Positions 1-8,008 of a DNA stretch of 42,595 nt are shown here, piece after piece. The position numbers and the translations under genes were made by a program. The notes under the pieces are model-generated. The model ran no database searches, had not been told where the DNA came from, and saw only the letters and a program-made list of their open reading frames with translations. Position 1 is the first letter of the stretch; each line of letters begins with the position of its first letter. The stretch comes from Allokutzneria sp. NRRL B-24872 (GTDB lineage: Bacteria > Actinomycetota > Actinomycetes > Mycobacteriales > Pseudonocardiaceae): positions 1 through 42,595 of the forward strand of contig NZ_MUMH01000110.1 in the NCBI RefSeq assembly GCF_002155965.1. The letters run 5' to 3'.

Positions 1-23
1 GTACGCACAGCGCGATTGCTGAT

Positions 24-476
24 TTGCTGTCGTCGGTCAATAATTTTTCAGGCTTGAGGCAAGCCACGTTAGCCTCCGACGCGGTGCGAAATCTTGGAAT
101 GTTCGAGCCGTTTGGGCAGCTGGCTCACTTGCCAAATTCGACGACGAGCCCCGTTCAGCCTCGACGTCCTTTGCAGGTTTTTGATGCTCGCAGGGTTCCC
201 GAGCTGATTGACGATCTCCTGGGTACACAAATGCGACCTGGTGTCGCCGACGAGACTGAAGAAGAAGTGCTTGAACTTGCATCCCTTAAGGGGGGAGGGG
301 TCAGCACCTCTCAGGCGGTCGCGATTATTGTCGGGATACTGCTACTTGAACTGTCGATTGTCATGTACCTTAGTGGCCCTGCTGAGCAGCGCTTCATAAG
401 CGATACCTTCGGATTCCCTGCAAATGTCGCTGGGTGGCTGATGTTCACTTTCTTTTCCTTTTCTCGTCGCAAGTGA
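24..476 (+). CDS. Hypothetical single-pass membrane protein, possibly 5'-truncated by the window edge
   Basis: I do not recognise a family. The reading frame is open from the first bases of the window, so the TTG at 24 is only a formal start and the true start may lie upstream. The visible 150 residues have a hydrophilic N-terminal half, then an acidic stretch (DETEEEVLEL), a glycine hinge (KGGG) and one strong transmembrane segment at about residues 95-117 (QAVAIIVGILLLELSIVMYL). A second hydrophobic patch lies near the C-terminus, which ends in basic residues (RRK). It precedes a Nudix gene on the same strand by about 70 bases. The function is unknown. Confidence 0.5.
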   Translation: MLSSVNNFSGLRQATLASDAVRNLGMFEPFGQLAHLPNSTTSPVQPRRPLQVFDARRVPELIDDLLGTQMRPGVADETEEEVLELASLKGGGVSTSQAVAIIVGILLLELSIVMYLSGPAEQRFISDTFGFPANVAGWLMFTFFSFSRRK

Positions 477-530
477 GAGTGTTCTCCCGGTTTGTAGGCA
501 TGACGTCTTTTAGGAGGCGCGTTCCCTCCG

Positions 531-536
531 TAGGCT
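531..536 (+). promoter_or_regulatory. Candidate -10 box for a leaderless Nudix transcript
   Basis: The hexamer TAGGCT fits TANNNT and is followed by exactly seven bases and then the GTG start at 544. This is the spacing expected for actinobacterial leaderless mRNAs. I see no convincing Shine-Dalgarno sequence directly upstream of 544. Inference only. Confidence 0.4.
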
Positions 537-543
537 GCTGGGC

Positions 544-1119
544 GTGACTGAGGAACATGGCGCGTGGAAGACGTTTGGCGAGCGGCTGGTCTACGACAAC
601 CGTTGGGTACAGGTGGGGCTGGTCGACGTCGAGGCCCCGAACGGCGAGCGGTGGGACTACCACGTGGTCCATCTCGCCCGCATCGCCATCGCCTTGATCG
701 TCGATGACCAGGACCGGGCGCTGATGCTGTGGCGCTACCGCTTCGCCACCGAGCAGTGGGGCTACGAACTGCTTGGCGGCATGGTCGATGACGGCGAAGA
801 CGCGGCCATCACGGCGGCGCGTGAGGCGGCCGAGGAGAGCGGTTGGGAGCCGGTCGGCGAGCCGGAGCACCTGATCAGCTTCGAGCCGTTGCCCGGTCAG
901 GTCACCGCGCCGGTGGACGTGTATTTGTGGCGTGCGGCGAAGCACATTGGCGACCCGACAGACACAGAGGAAGCCGGTCGCGTCGAGTGGGTTCCACTCA
1001 GCCGCGTCCCGGAATTGGCTCAACGGCAAGAACTTCTCGGCTCCGGGACTCTCGTTGCCTTGCTGCACTACCTCGCTTCACGCGGCGCCGGGCAGGACAA
1101 GGCTGCGGAGTCGCCGTAG
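544..1119 (+). CDS. NUDIX hydrolase
   Basis: Hydrolyses a nucleoside diphosphate linked to another moiety; the substrate cannot be read from sequence. The 191-residue protein carries a full Nudix box at about residues 79-101: GGMVDDGE, then REAAEESGW, matching GX5EX7REUXEEXGU with the metal-binding glutamates of REAAEE present. The layout (N-terminal strand region with WDYHVV, central box, C-terminal VEWVPLSRVPEL) resembles ADP-ribose/NDP-sugar-type Nudix enzymes, but that is inference. A GTG start at 544 is chosen because it sits seven bases after a TANNNT box. The 3' end overlaps the end of the convergent broken regulator gene by about 40 bases. Confidence 0.88.
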   Translation: MTEEHGAWKTFGERLVYDNRWVQVGLVDVEAPNGERWDYHVVHLARIAIALIVDDQDRALMLWRYRFATEQWGYELLGGMVDDGEDAAITAAREAAEESGWEPVGEPEHLISFEPLPGQVTAPVDVYLWRAAKHIGDPTDTEEAGRVEWVPLSRVPELAQRQELLGSGTLVALLHYLASRGAGQDKAAESP

Positions 1120-2206
1120 CTCACGGTCGGACTTGATCTCCTTGCAGAGTTGTCGCGCCTGCCTGGCGTAGCTGTGTGCGGCGTCGCGGTCGCCTGCTGC
1201 GGCGTACGCGAACGCAAGGTCGACCAAGATCCGTGACTTGGCGCGAGCGAACTCCTTTGGCAAGCGAGACATGGCGTCGGTGAGCCGGTCGATCGCGTCC
1301 GGCTCACCGAGCTTTGCAAGCGCGTTGCCGCGCCAGCGGTCGAGGTGCGCTCCGCCGAGGAACAGGAACGGCAACTTCGGGTGCACGACTTCGTTGGGCA
1401 GCAACGAACTTGCGGTGTCGAACGCACGCAATGCGTCGACTCGCAGGCCGATCGTGGCGAGCCCTTCGCCATGCGCCGCCGCGAGCCATGCCCGAAAGCA
1501 GGGGAGGCGCGCCGCGTTCGGCGAGCGCACGCGCTTCGGCAAGCTGGTCGACGGCAAGGGCTGTCTCCCCGATGTCCACCAAGACGAAGGACTGTTCGGC
1601 GATCGCGTGTGCGAGCAGTTCTGTTGAACCGGCCTCGCGGGCGGCTGACTTCGCCCGCTCGTAGTGCGCCCACGCCTGGTTTGCGGCGTCGCGGTCCAGA
1701 GCTTCCCAACCGGCCAATGTGGACGCTTCGACGAGGACCCCGGCGAGCGCTTCGCGCTGCCCGCTGAGCGTGCCGAAGGTGAGCAGATCCTCAACCTGCT
1801 TGATGTGGCTGCGAAGCTAGTCGAGCAGCGAGGCGGCGCCGAACCTGCGGTCGACGTGCCGCGCATGGTCGACCTGGCGGCGGAACAGCTTGACGGTCTC
1901 AGCGTCGATGCTGCGCGCGACTTTGAGTCGCGTGCGCAGCTCGGTCGCTTCCTCGGTCTCCGGCTCGTCCGGGAACCCGAGTTCGGCGTTCGTCCGGCCG
2001 TAGATGTCGCGGAACAGCCGCCGGTAATGGGGAAGGCTGACCTGTTCGTGGCCGTTCTCCCAGCGCGACAGCTTCGTTTTCAGGCTCGTTGGCGACATCA
2101 CCGACAAGCCGAGCGTTTCAGCTCGGCCGCGAAGCAAGCGGATCACAGAGTCGGCCGAGTAGCCGAGCTGCTTGCGCACTGCCTGAAGCCTGGTCTGGCC
2201 CATCAT
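1078..2206 (-). pseudogene. Helical-repeat (TPR-like) transcriptional regulator, broken by an amber codon and a +1 frameshift
   Basis: The N-terminal part (ATG at 2206, preceded by GGAGAA) encodes a HTH-type domain (SPTSLKTKLSRWENG). The rest encodes TPR-like helices (STLAGWEALDRDAA, AIAEQSFVLVDIGETALAV, AWLAAAHGEGLA). It aligns by eye along its length with the intact gene at 8009-9175, for example LAGWEALDRDAA versus LAGWQALDLGNV, and WLAAAHGE in both. Two lesions are visible. An in-frame TAG (plus-strand 1817-1819) lies between ASLLD and LRSHIKQVE. An extra base in the AAA at 1495-1497 (TTT on the coding strand) changes LLRAWLAAAHGE into LLSGMA. Removing both restores about 375 residues. 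It is probably inactive unless these are sequence errors. Confidence 0.75.
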
Positions 2207-2218
2207 TTTTCTCCGGCT

Positions 2219-2272
2219 GGATAACCGTCCTGACCTGCGAGGTTATTCCTGGTTAACGGAGATGGGGTTAAC
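2219..2272. promoter_or_regulatory. GGTTA-type repeat cluster upstream of the broken regulator
   Basis: GGTTA occurs at 2241, 2251 and 2266 (the last two as GGTTAAC, 15 bases apart), with an inverted copy (GGATAACC) at 2219-2226. The cluster lies directly upstream of the start at 2206 and could be its operator. No protein can be assigned. Confidence 0.3.
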
Positions 2273-2386
2273 CGCGGCCAACTGTAGAACTGCCCGCGGC
2301 TGCCGTTTCCTTGAGTCATGAACGGAAACGCAGTCAACCCGGAAACGGGCATCAAAGGACCACAGGCGTTGCCGCCTGCAAGGCGT

Positions 2387-2767
2387 CTACTGCCGCTTGC
2401 GGTCGGGGCGCGCATGGTCGATCACCATCGCAAGGTTGGCGTTCATCTGGTCGAGCCGCTCAGCAAGCTCGTCGATGCTGTCCTGGATGGCCGCCAAGCG
2501 GTCCGCCACGGGATCGCTGGTCTCATCCGCAGAGGGCGGCTGGTGGCCGCGCAGCAGCGATGCGAGGTGCTGCGGGTGCCAGTCGAGCGCGAGCGACAGC
2601 GCTTCAAGCGTCCGGGAGCCGCGTCGTCGCTGAGCGGTGTTGTACTGGATTTCGCGGATCATCGCTTGGGATACACCCGAGCGTTCCGCGAGTTCGCGCT
2701 GACGCAACCCGAGTTCCGTCAATCGCTCGTTGATCGCCTTCGCGACCGCCGTCCAGTCCTGCGACAC
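2387..2767 (-). CDS. XRE-family HTH transcriptional regulator
   Basis: A DNA-binding regulator of about 126 residues. The Cro/C1-type HTH lies at about residues 5-60 (LTELGLRQRELAERSGVSQAMIREIQ), followed by a region resembling the post-HTH segment of such regulators (TLEALSLALDWHPQHLASLLRG). The C-terminus is a predicted amphipathic helix (IQDSIDELAERLDQMNANLAMVIDHA) that could dimerise. I chose the GTG at 2767 rather than the ATG at 2812 because GGAGGA sits seven bases upstream and the HTH is then correctly placed. It diverges from the transfer operon that starts at 2935, with a perfect 16-base palindrome between them, so it probably represses itself and that operon (inference). Confidence 0.8.
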   Translation of the reverse strand: MSQDWTAVAKAINERLTELGLRQRELAERSGVSQAMIREIQYNTAQRRRGSRTLEALSLALDWHPQHLASLLRGHQPPSADETSDPVADRLAAIQDSIDELAERLDQMNANLAMVIDHARPDRKRQ

Positions 2768-2872
2768 GTATTCCTCCGCGCTCCGCCTCAGCGTCGAGAT
2801 TAGCCGGATCACGCGATTCCGGGGGTCCGTGCGGCGCTAGCGCGCTGTTTTGGGACTCCTCTGCCTAAGAGT

Positions 2873-2909
2873 GCGCTTATATAAGCGCGCATACCCGTTA
2901 AATAAGCTT
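2873..2909. promoter_or_regulatory. Divergent operator region: 16-bp palindrome plus TTAAATAAGCTT
   Basis: GCGCTTATATAAGCGC at 2873-2888 is a perfect palindrome. Ten bases later TTAAATAAGCTT (2898-2909) occurs, and the same 12-mer is present at 7911-7922 upstream of another regulator gene, where TAAGCGC also follows. These AT-rich blocks stand out in GC-rich DNA. They are good candidates for a shared operator of one of the XRE regulators in the module. Confidence 0.55.
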
Positions 2910-2934
2910 TCTCTTCATTGTTGGGAATCCTGAC

Positions 2935-3216
2935 ATGAGCACAGCCATGCCCAACGCCGGTCCTCCGGCGTTCTACACAGTCCGGGAAGCCGCGCGGATT
3001 CTGCGCGTGGACCCCGCGACCCTCTACCGAGCGATCCGGGAGGACGCCTTCCCCGCAGTGCGCGTGCGCACTCGCTACGTGGTGCCCGCTGCCGTGTTCG
3101 AGAAGCTGATTGCTGACGCCGCCGAGTCGGGTGGCTGCGTGGACGTCGCACGCATCGCCGCTGAGCGGCGAATGGCGCGTGAGGTTGCGCGTGTGACCGG
3201 GGGTGCACCGTGGTGA
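2935..3216 (+). CDS. Excisionase-like helix-turn-helix protein
   Basis: A 93-residue protein whose central part (about residues 13-62) is a MerR/excisionase-type winged HTH: YTVREAARILRVDPATLYRAI, then a basic wing (RVRTRYVVPAAVFEKL). In actinomycete integrative elements such proteins act as excisionase (directionality factor) or as an operon regulator; which one applies here cannot be decided because no tyrosine integrase is adjacent. The start ATG is preceded by GGGAA. It is the first gene of a tightly packed plus-strand operon and overlaps the WhiB-like gene by seven bases. Confidence 0.75.
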   Translation: MSTAMPNAGPPAFYTVREAARILRVDPATLYRAIREDAFPAVRVRTRYVVPAAVFEKLIADAAESGGCVDVARIAAERRMAREVARVTGGAPW

Positions 3217-3569
3217 ACCCGGACGACTTCTTCGAGGTGTTGGCGGCCGAACTGGACCGCTACGCCGATGTTCCTACCGATGTGCTGGCGGAGATCATGA
3301 CTCGCGACGGGGCGTGCATGTGGCTCTACGCCAACGATTCCGAGCCGAAGTGGACCGGCGACGACCTGACGGACCGGGAGTTGGCCGCGCGGATCTGCGC
3401 GGGGTGCCCGGTGCGTCGCGAGTGCTTGGAGTTGGAGTTCCGCACTGCCGGGGAGTTCTCGCTCGGGGTGTGGGGAGCGCTGTGTGAGGACGACCGGCGC
3501 GCGGTGTATCCGATCTGGCTCGCGCGGCGGGCAAACTCGCCGGAGCGCGACGGGGGGCGGTCGTCATGA
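3210..3569 (+). CDS. WhiB-like iron-sulfur regulatory protein
   Basis: A 119-residue WhiB-family protein. Four cysteines (in GACMWL, then CAGC and REC) form the [4Fe-4S] ligand set with the CX2C and CX5C spacing of the family, and a GVWG turn follows (FSLGVWGAL). The basic C-terminus (WLARRAN) would contact DNA. WhiB-like proteins are frequent on actinomycete plasmids and phages and work with the principal sigma factor (family knowledge). A GTG start overlaps the previous stop (GTGGTGA) and the 3' end overlaps the next start by ATGA, so it is co-translated within the transfer operon. Confidence 0.88.
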   Translation: MVNPDDFFEVLAAELDRYADVPTDVLAEIMTRDGACMWLYANDSEPKWTGDDLTDRELAARICAGCPVRRECLELEFRTAGEFSLGVWGALCEDDRRAVYPIWLARRANSPERDGGRSS

Positions 3570-3892
3570 CGTTCACCTTGACGCCGTTGGAGTTGTGCGC
3601 CGGATTGAGTGTCGTGTTGGCGCTGTTTCTGGTGTGGCGCAGTGGTTCTCGCAAGGCCAAGGCAGCGGCGGAAAAGGCCCGCAAGGGTGCTCGCTTGCTG
3701 TCGCTGACAGGTCGGGTTTTGGCGATGGCGGGGGTGATCGTGGGCGTGCAGTGGCTCGCGATCACGTACAAGGCGGACACGGTGCTGTTGCTGGTCGTGC
3801 TCGGGCTGCCCGCGTTGTTCTCCGCGTACACGCTCACCCGTGCTCTGACAGTGACCACTGTGGACAGTCGGAGCCGGAAGGGTGATCGGTGA
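3566..3892 (+). CDS. Small membrane protein of the transfer operon
   Basis: A 108-residue protein with an N-terminal transmembrane segment (LELCAGLSVVLALFLVW), a basic cytoplasmic linker (RSGSRKAKAAAEKARKGARL) and two closely spaced hydrophobic segments (VLAMAGVIVGVQWLAI and VLLLVVLGLPALFSAY). Its size, topology and position just before a DUF2637 Spd gene suggest a plasmid-spread accessory protein. No catalytic motif is present. It has an ATGA overlap with the WhiB gene and overlaps the next start. Confidence 0.65.
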   Translation: MTFTLTPLELCAGLSVVLALFLVWRSGSRKAKAAAEKARKGARLLSLTGRVLAMAGVIVGVQWLAITYKADTVLLLVVLGLPALFSAYTLTRALTVTTVDSRSRKGDR

Positions 3893-4731
3893 TGACCAGC
3901 CCGGGTCCTCGGGTGTGGGAGAGGGTGGCCGCCTTCGGGCGGCCACCCGCCACCCCCGCGAATGCGCTCGCCCGCGAAGCGGCCGAAGCAGCCGAACTGC
4001 GAGCCCACCAGTCCGATCCCGACGTAGTTGCCCTGCGAGTTGAGCGAGTGCGGACACAGGTTGACCGTCTGTGCTGGGCCGGAATCGTGCTTGGCTTGGC
4101 GTTCACGATGACCAACGTTCAGCAGTTCGCTGCCGCAGGGGCAGCAGCGTGGTCGCTTCCGTGGCTAGCGGCGTGGTTGTTGGACCCCACGGTTTCCCTT
4201 GTACTGCTTGCGATTCTGCGGGCAGAGCAGGTTACTGCTCGCTACCAGATCCGTACCGACGTGTGGGTGCGGCGCGCGAAGTGGTTCACGTTGGCCGCGA
4301 CCTACGTCATGAACACCTGGGCGTCGTACGCGTCCGGGTCTCTCTCCGGGGTGGTGCTGCACTCGGTGCCGCCGTTGGTGGTGTTCGTCGCCGCTGAAGC
4401 GGTCACGGACCTGCGAGACAAGCTCACCGACGCGGTGACGGCAGCGTTCACGGAAGCCCACCGCCGTGCGGTGCCGCGCGCCGTGGTGAACGTCGGAGTG
4501 GAGGTTCATGAACCCGCGAGGCGTCCGGCACGCCGGGGGCGCGGTGATCGCCGCCGGACATCGTTCGGCGAGTACCTAACCGCCGCTCGGGACGCGTGGG
4601 CTCCGGGTGTAGCGGTGACTCCGGCGTGGGTCCGTGAGGTCACAGGCTGCTCGCGTGGCTTGTCGTCTCGGTTGGCCGCAGTTCTAGCTGCCGAGGTTGG
4701 CGAGCGCGCGGAGGGCGGTGACGTCCCATGA
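3889..4731 (+). CDS. SpdB-like DUF2637 conjugal spread protein
   Basis: A 280-residue membrane protein matching the DUF2637/Spd pattern as I know it: VRTQVDRLCWAGIVLGLAFTMTNVQ, then AWLLDPTVSLVLLAILRAEQV and WASYASGSLSGVVLHSVPPLVVFVAAEAV, giving four hydrophobic segments between about residues 60 and 180. The C-terminal part is basic and ends in a small HTH-like region (TPAWVREVTGCSRGLSSRLAAVL). Spd proteins help a plasmid spread along septate mycelium after TraB-driven transfer (family knowledge). Its stop overlaps the translocase start by ATGA. A very stable hairpin lies in codons 12-20. Confidence 0.8.
   Translation: MMTSPGPRVWERVAAFGRPPATPANALAREAAEAAELRAHQSDPDVVALRVERVRTQVDRLCWAGIVLGLAFTMTNVQQFAAAGAAAWSLPWLAAWLLDPTVSLVLLAILRAEQVTARYQIRTDVWVRRAKWFTLAATYVMNTWASYASGSLSGVVLHSVPPLVVFVAAEAVTDLRDKLTDAVTAAFTEAHRRAVPRAVVNVGVEVHEPARRPARRGRGDRRRTSFGEYLTAARDAWAPGVAVTPAWVREVTGCSRGLSSRLAAVLAAEVGERAEGGDVP
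3923..3948 (+). promoter_or_regulatory. 11-bp perfect hairpin with TTCG tetraloop inside the start of the spd gene
   Basis: GGGTGGCCGCC, loop TTCG, GGCGGCCACCC. An uninterrupted GC stem closed by a UUCG loop, about 35 bases after the start codon, is expected to slow ribosomes or act in attenuation. It could equally be a codon-level coincidence in GC-rich DNA. Confidence 0.45.
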
Positions 4732-6894
4732 ACGCGCACAACGGTCCCACCGTGAACGCGGGTGCACAGGGCTCGTTGCCGGTACGCGCTGTGCTCGACG
4801 GCGAGTTCGTGAACGACACCGTCCCGCCTGCAAGCGGTTCGTGGAAGGTGCGGTTGCGGACATGGTGGCTGCACTCGCCGCGTGTCCCGATGGCGTTGAA
4901 GAACCGCAGTTACGCCAAGGCCGCCGTGAAGGCGGGCGTGGTGGCCACGTTGCGGTCACCGTTCCGCTTCCTCGGTGCCGTTGTTCGGGGCGTGGTGGTC
5001 GCGGCGCGATGGTGGCGTTCGTGGGTGAAGGTGGCCGACTACCGGCACGCAGCCGAAGAGTCGGAGAAGTTGGCGGACAAAGTTCACCGAGATCCGCGAG
5101 CTGACGTTGTTTCGGTGGAAGGTCACCGCTGCACTCGTGGTGGCGGTTCTGGTTCTGGGGGCGGTCGCGGTGCTCGTCTACGGCCCCTCCGTGCTCTGGG
5201 CAGCGGCCGGAGTTCTCTCGGTCAGTCTGGCGATCCTGGGGCGACGGAAGGACGGCAGCCCGGGGCGCAAGGCAGTGTTGGCAGGTCCCCGGACGCTCAC
5301 CTGGACGATGGACCCGCAAGTGTTGGTCGATGCGTTCCGGGACTCGAAGCTGATCGGCAAAGACGAAACCCTCCGCTTGGTCGAGCGCGCGACGCGCGTC
5401 GGCGACGGCTGGGCGGTCACGATGGATCTGCCCGCGACCCGCAAGGCCACCGACGTGATCAAGAACCGGGAAGCCCTGGCGTCCGCGCTCGCGGTCGACG
5501 AAGTTCAGCTGATCGTCGACCGGGTACGCGGCAAGGGTGGGCACGCGGGCAGGGTGGCTATGTGGGTTGCTGACGAAGACCCCTACGCCGCGCCGCCGTT
5601 GCGGACCCCGTTGTTGGGCGTAGAGCACTGGGATTCCTGGCGTCCGGTCCCGTTCGGGCGGGACGCGAGGGATCGGCGAATCGACCTTCCGCTGATCTGG
5701 ACGTCGCTTTTGGTGGGGGCGATTCCTAGGCAGGGCAAGACATTCGCGACGCGGTTGGCAGCCGCGGCCTTGATCTTGGACACTCACGTGCGGCTCTATG
5801 TCGCGGATTTCAAGGCGGGAAAGGATTGGAGCGCCGCCGAGCAGGTCGCACACCGCTTCCTTGCCGGTGACGACGCCGAACACGTCCTGGCCCTGAAGGA
5901 CTGGTTGGAAGAACTCGTCAGCGAAGTGCAGGGACGCTACGCGCGGATGCGTGAGTTGGACGATGTGGTGTGCCCGGAGTCGAAGATCACCCCGGCGATC
6001 TCCCGCGACACGTCGTTGAACATGCCCGTGACGGCGATCTTCATCGACGAAGTCCAAGTGCCCCTAGAGGATCGCACACTTGTTGTGGTGCAAGGGAAAA
6101 AGCTCACAGCCGGGGAGTACATCGGCGAGCTGCTGACCTGGCTGGCTAAGAAGGGGCCAGCGGCCGGGATCATCCTCGTGCTCGCAACGCAACGCCCGGA
6201 CAGCAAGACCATCCCGTCCGGGTTGCGGGCGGTGCTGGGGTCGCGGTTCGCGCTGCGGGTGATGGACTGGCGAGACAGCAACATCGTCTTGGGCGAGCAG
6301 ATGAACACCCGGGGCTATGACAGCAGCCGCCTACTCCCATCCCACAAGGGCGTGGGCATCCTGCGCCCGGACGGCGACACCCAAGCCGGAGCCGATGTGC
6401 TCGCGATGACGGTGCGCACCTACTACATGCCGAACGAGGACTGGCAGGCCATATGTCAGCGTGGGCGGGTACTTCGGGATGCGGCGGGGACACTGTCCGG
6501 GCACGCCGCTGGACAGGACTCCGTCCCGGTGCTCGATCGCGCTGCCGTGGCCAAGGTTCTCGGTGCCGCAACGGTCACCAACACCGAAGCGGCGAACGTG
6601 GTCGAGCTGCCGGAGCCGTTGGCGTCTGTTGTGGACTATCTGTCCGATGACCTCGAAGCCGGTGGGCGTGCGTTCGTGCCCACGGCTGAACTCGTCGAGG
6701 CGTTGGAGATTGAGGCGACCGGGTTCGGGCGGCAGATGGGTGAACTCGGCTGCCGCCCCACCCGCGAGCGGATCACCACCGAGCAAGGGACACGCCAGGT
6801 ACGCGGCTACCTCACCGCCGAGATCCGCGCCGCAGTCCGGTCGTGCCGGGATGGAGTGATCCTCGACGGGGAGGTGGTCGACGATGACCTGTGA
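4728..6894 (+). pseudogene. TraB/TraSA-type FtsK/SpoIIIE DNA translocase, interrupted by a +1 frameshift
   Basis: The main transfer protein of AICE-type elements: a septal hexameric ATPase that pumps double-stranded DNA. The segment from 4728 (ATGA overlap with spd, GGAGGG upstream) encodes an N-terminal region ending YRHAAEESEKLADK. The remainder is in another frame and begins LFRWKVTAALVVAVLVLGAVAV with two membrane segments. Reading GAC AAG TTC instead of GAC AAA GTT at 5077-5085, that is one A fewer in the AAA at 5079-5081, joins them as ADKFTEIRELTLFRWK and gives about 722 residues. Walker A is GAIPRQGKT (about residues 329-337) and Walker B is AIFIDEVQ; ATQRPDSKTIPSGLRA is typical of the family. 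The C-terminus has a winged-helix-like region that may recognise the nearby repeats. Without correction a shorter product starting inside the gene would lack the N-terminal 125 residues. Confidence 0.82.
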
Positions 6895-7020
6895 CCTGTC
6901 ACCAGCCGCCCCGGGAACCCGTCACCCCGTCTCAGGCGGTGTGACAGGTGAGAAAACGGGCTCGAACTGGGGAAATGACTCGTCGTGACGGGTGGGCCAG
7001 GTGACAGCCAACCCGTCACC
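6891..7020. repeat. GTGAC(A/G)GGT repeat cluster, candidate TraB recognition (clt-like) locus
   Basis: Five or more copies of a nine-base motif occur in 130 bases directly after the translocase stop: ACCTGTCAC (6894-6902, itself inside the palindrome GTGACCTGTCAC 6891-6902), ACCCGTCAC (6917-6925), GTGACAGGT (6941-6949), GTGACGGGT (6985-6993) and ACCCGTCAC (7011-7019). Half-matches occur at 7000 and 7079. Streptomyces TraB proteins bind clusters of short repeats close to their own gene, so this is a plausible transfer locus. It overlaps the end of the minus-strand XRE gene. Confidence 0.55.
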
Positions 7021-7458
7021 ATCGCCGGAACCACGCTCGTCCGCCCCGTTCGCCGAGACCTCCGGCGGACGGGGCGACGTGTCACCAGTCGAGTCCTCTG
7101 CGGTCGTCCTGGGCGGCTGTGCTTCGTCGTAGCGCAGCAACGTCCACAGCACGACGGCCTTCTCGCCCTTGGGCAACACCGCTTCCGGCGCGCTCATCCT
7201 GGCGACCAGGAACAGCAACACGAAGAACGGGATCTCGTAGAACTCCGCGATCTTCACCAGCACTGGCATCGGAGGCTTCCTCGACCCGAGTTCGTAACGA
7301 CTCAACGAGCTGTAGTCGACCCCGGCAGCCGACGCAGTCTCACGGAGAGGCACGCCTCGCAGAGCACGCAGATCCCGTAGCAGCCCGCCTAGAACCGCGC
7401 AGTACGAACCGGGCTCGTCCGATGGCTGCTCAGGACTGTTGTCCGTCAAGGCCGACAT
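6922..7458 (-). CDS. XRE-family HTH transcriptional regulator
   Basis: A 178-residue protein with a Cro/C1-type HTH at about residues 25-80 (LRDLRALRGVPLRETASAAGVDYSSLSRYELGSRKPPMPVLVKIAEFY). A hydrophobic stretch (IPFFVLLFLVARM) follows, and then a long, apparently disordered acidic/proline-rich tail. The start ATG has GAGGGAG just upstream. Its N-terminal coding region overlaps the end of the zinc-ribbon gene, so the two are co-expressed. It reads towards the end of the translocase operon and probably regulates the module (inference). Confidence 0.75.
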   Translation of the reverse strand: MSALTDNSPEQPSDEPGSYCAVLGGLLRDLRALRGVPLRETASAAGVDYSSLSRYELGSRKPPMPVLVKIAEFYEIPFFVLLFLVARMSAPEAVLPKGEKAVVLWTLLRYDEAQPPRTTAEDSTGDTSPRPPEVSANGADERGSGDGDGLAVTWPTRHDESFPQFEPVFSPVTPPETG

Positions 7459-7756
7459 GACTCCCTCTCACGTAGCTCGACAGCGATAGCCAGAAGCGCC
7501 CCATTGGCCCGGTACGGCGGTGCCGTGGCGCAGCCTCAAGGCTGGGCACCGCAGTGCCTAGACGAACGAACACCGCGCAACGCGGGCACTTGGGAAGCGG
7601 CTCACACGTCAACGGGGCCGCGAACATCCGCGCGTCGCACAGGGTCGTGTATTCGCCGGTGTGTGCCATCCCAGCGGCCATCTCTTCATCCGTGACCGCA
7701 TGGTCAACGCCGTCATCGAGCGACGTCACCCACACCGAGTACAGGCGAGGCGGCAT
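7430..7756 (-). CDS. Small putative zinc-ribbon protein, unknown function
   Basis: A 108-residue product starting at ATG 7756, chosen because GGGAGGAA lies five to seven bases upstream; the longer open frame to 8158 has no such support. It contains CEPLPKCPRC, a CX5CX2C cluster, plus an earlier cysteine in YTTLCDARM, which may bind zinc. I know similar small proteins next to XRE regulators in Pseudonocardiaceae but no function for them. It overlaps the XRE gene that follows on the same strand. Confidence 0.6.
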   Translation of the reverse strand: MPPRLYSVWVTSLDDGVDHAVTDEEMAAGMAHTGEYTTLCDARMFAAPLTCEPLPKCPRCAVFVRLGTAVPSLEAAPRHRRTGPMGRFWLSLSSYVRGSHVGLDGQQS

Positions 7757-7910
7757 GACGTTCCTCCCGGACACGTTGGCGTTGGCCACGGTCGGGGACG
7801 AGCTGCCCGTTACGCAGTTCGTCCCCGACCGCGAGAGGTCCGGCGACGCGGGGCGGCGCGGATGACTTCGCCGGACCGGTCCGTGACGGCTGCGCGCAGC
7901 CATGACAGAC

Positions 7911-7933
7911 TTAAATAAGCTTGTTGTAAGCGC
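7911..7933. promoter_or_regulatory. Second copy of the TTAAATAAGCTT / TAAGCGC operator block
   Basis: TTAAATAAGCTT (7911-7922) and TAAGCGC (7927-7933) repeat elements found at 2898-2909 and 2882-2888. It lies in the divergent region between the zinc-ribbon/XRE pair and the TPR regulator gene, so both ends of the module may respond to the same factor. Confidence 0.5.
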
Positions 7934-8008
7934 AGTCGGGCCGTACACGACCTGCGCACGACATAGCGGCGACGCAGGCACGACCTGTCCACAGCGGAGG
8001 GCGACGCG

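Noticed and set aside
4684-6057. Long minus-strand open frame (457 codons) opposite the translocase gene
   Set aside because: It is the mirror of a recognisable FtsK-type gene, has low-complexity Arg/Pro composition and lacks a start signal.
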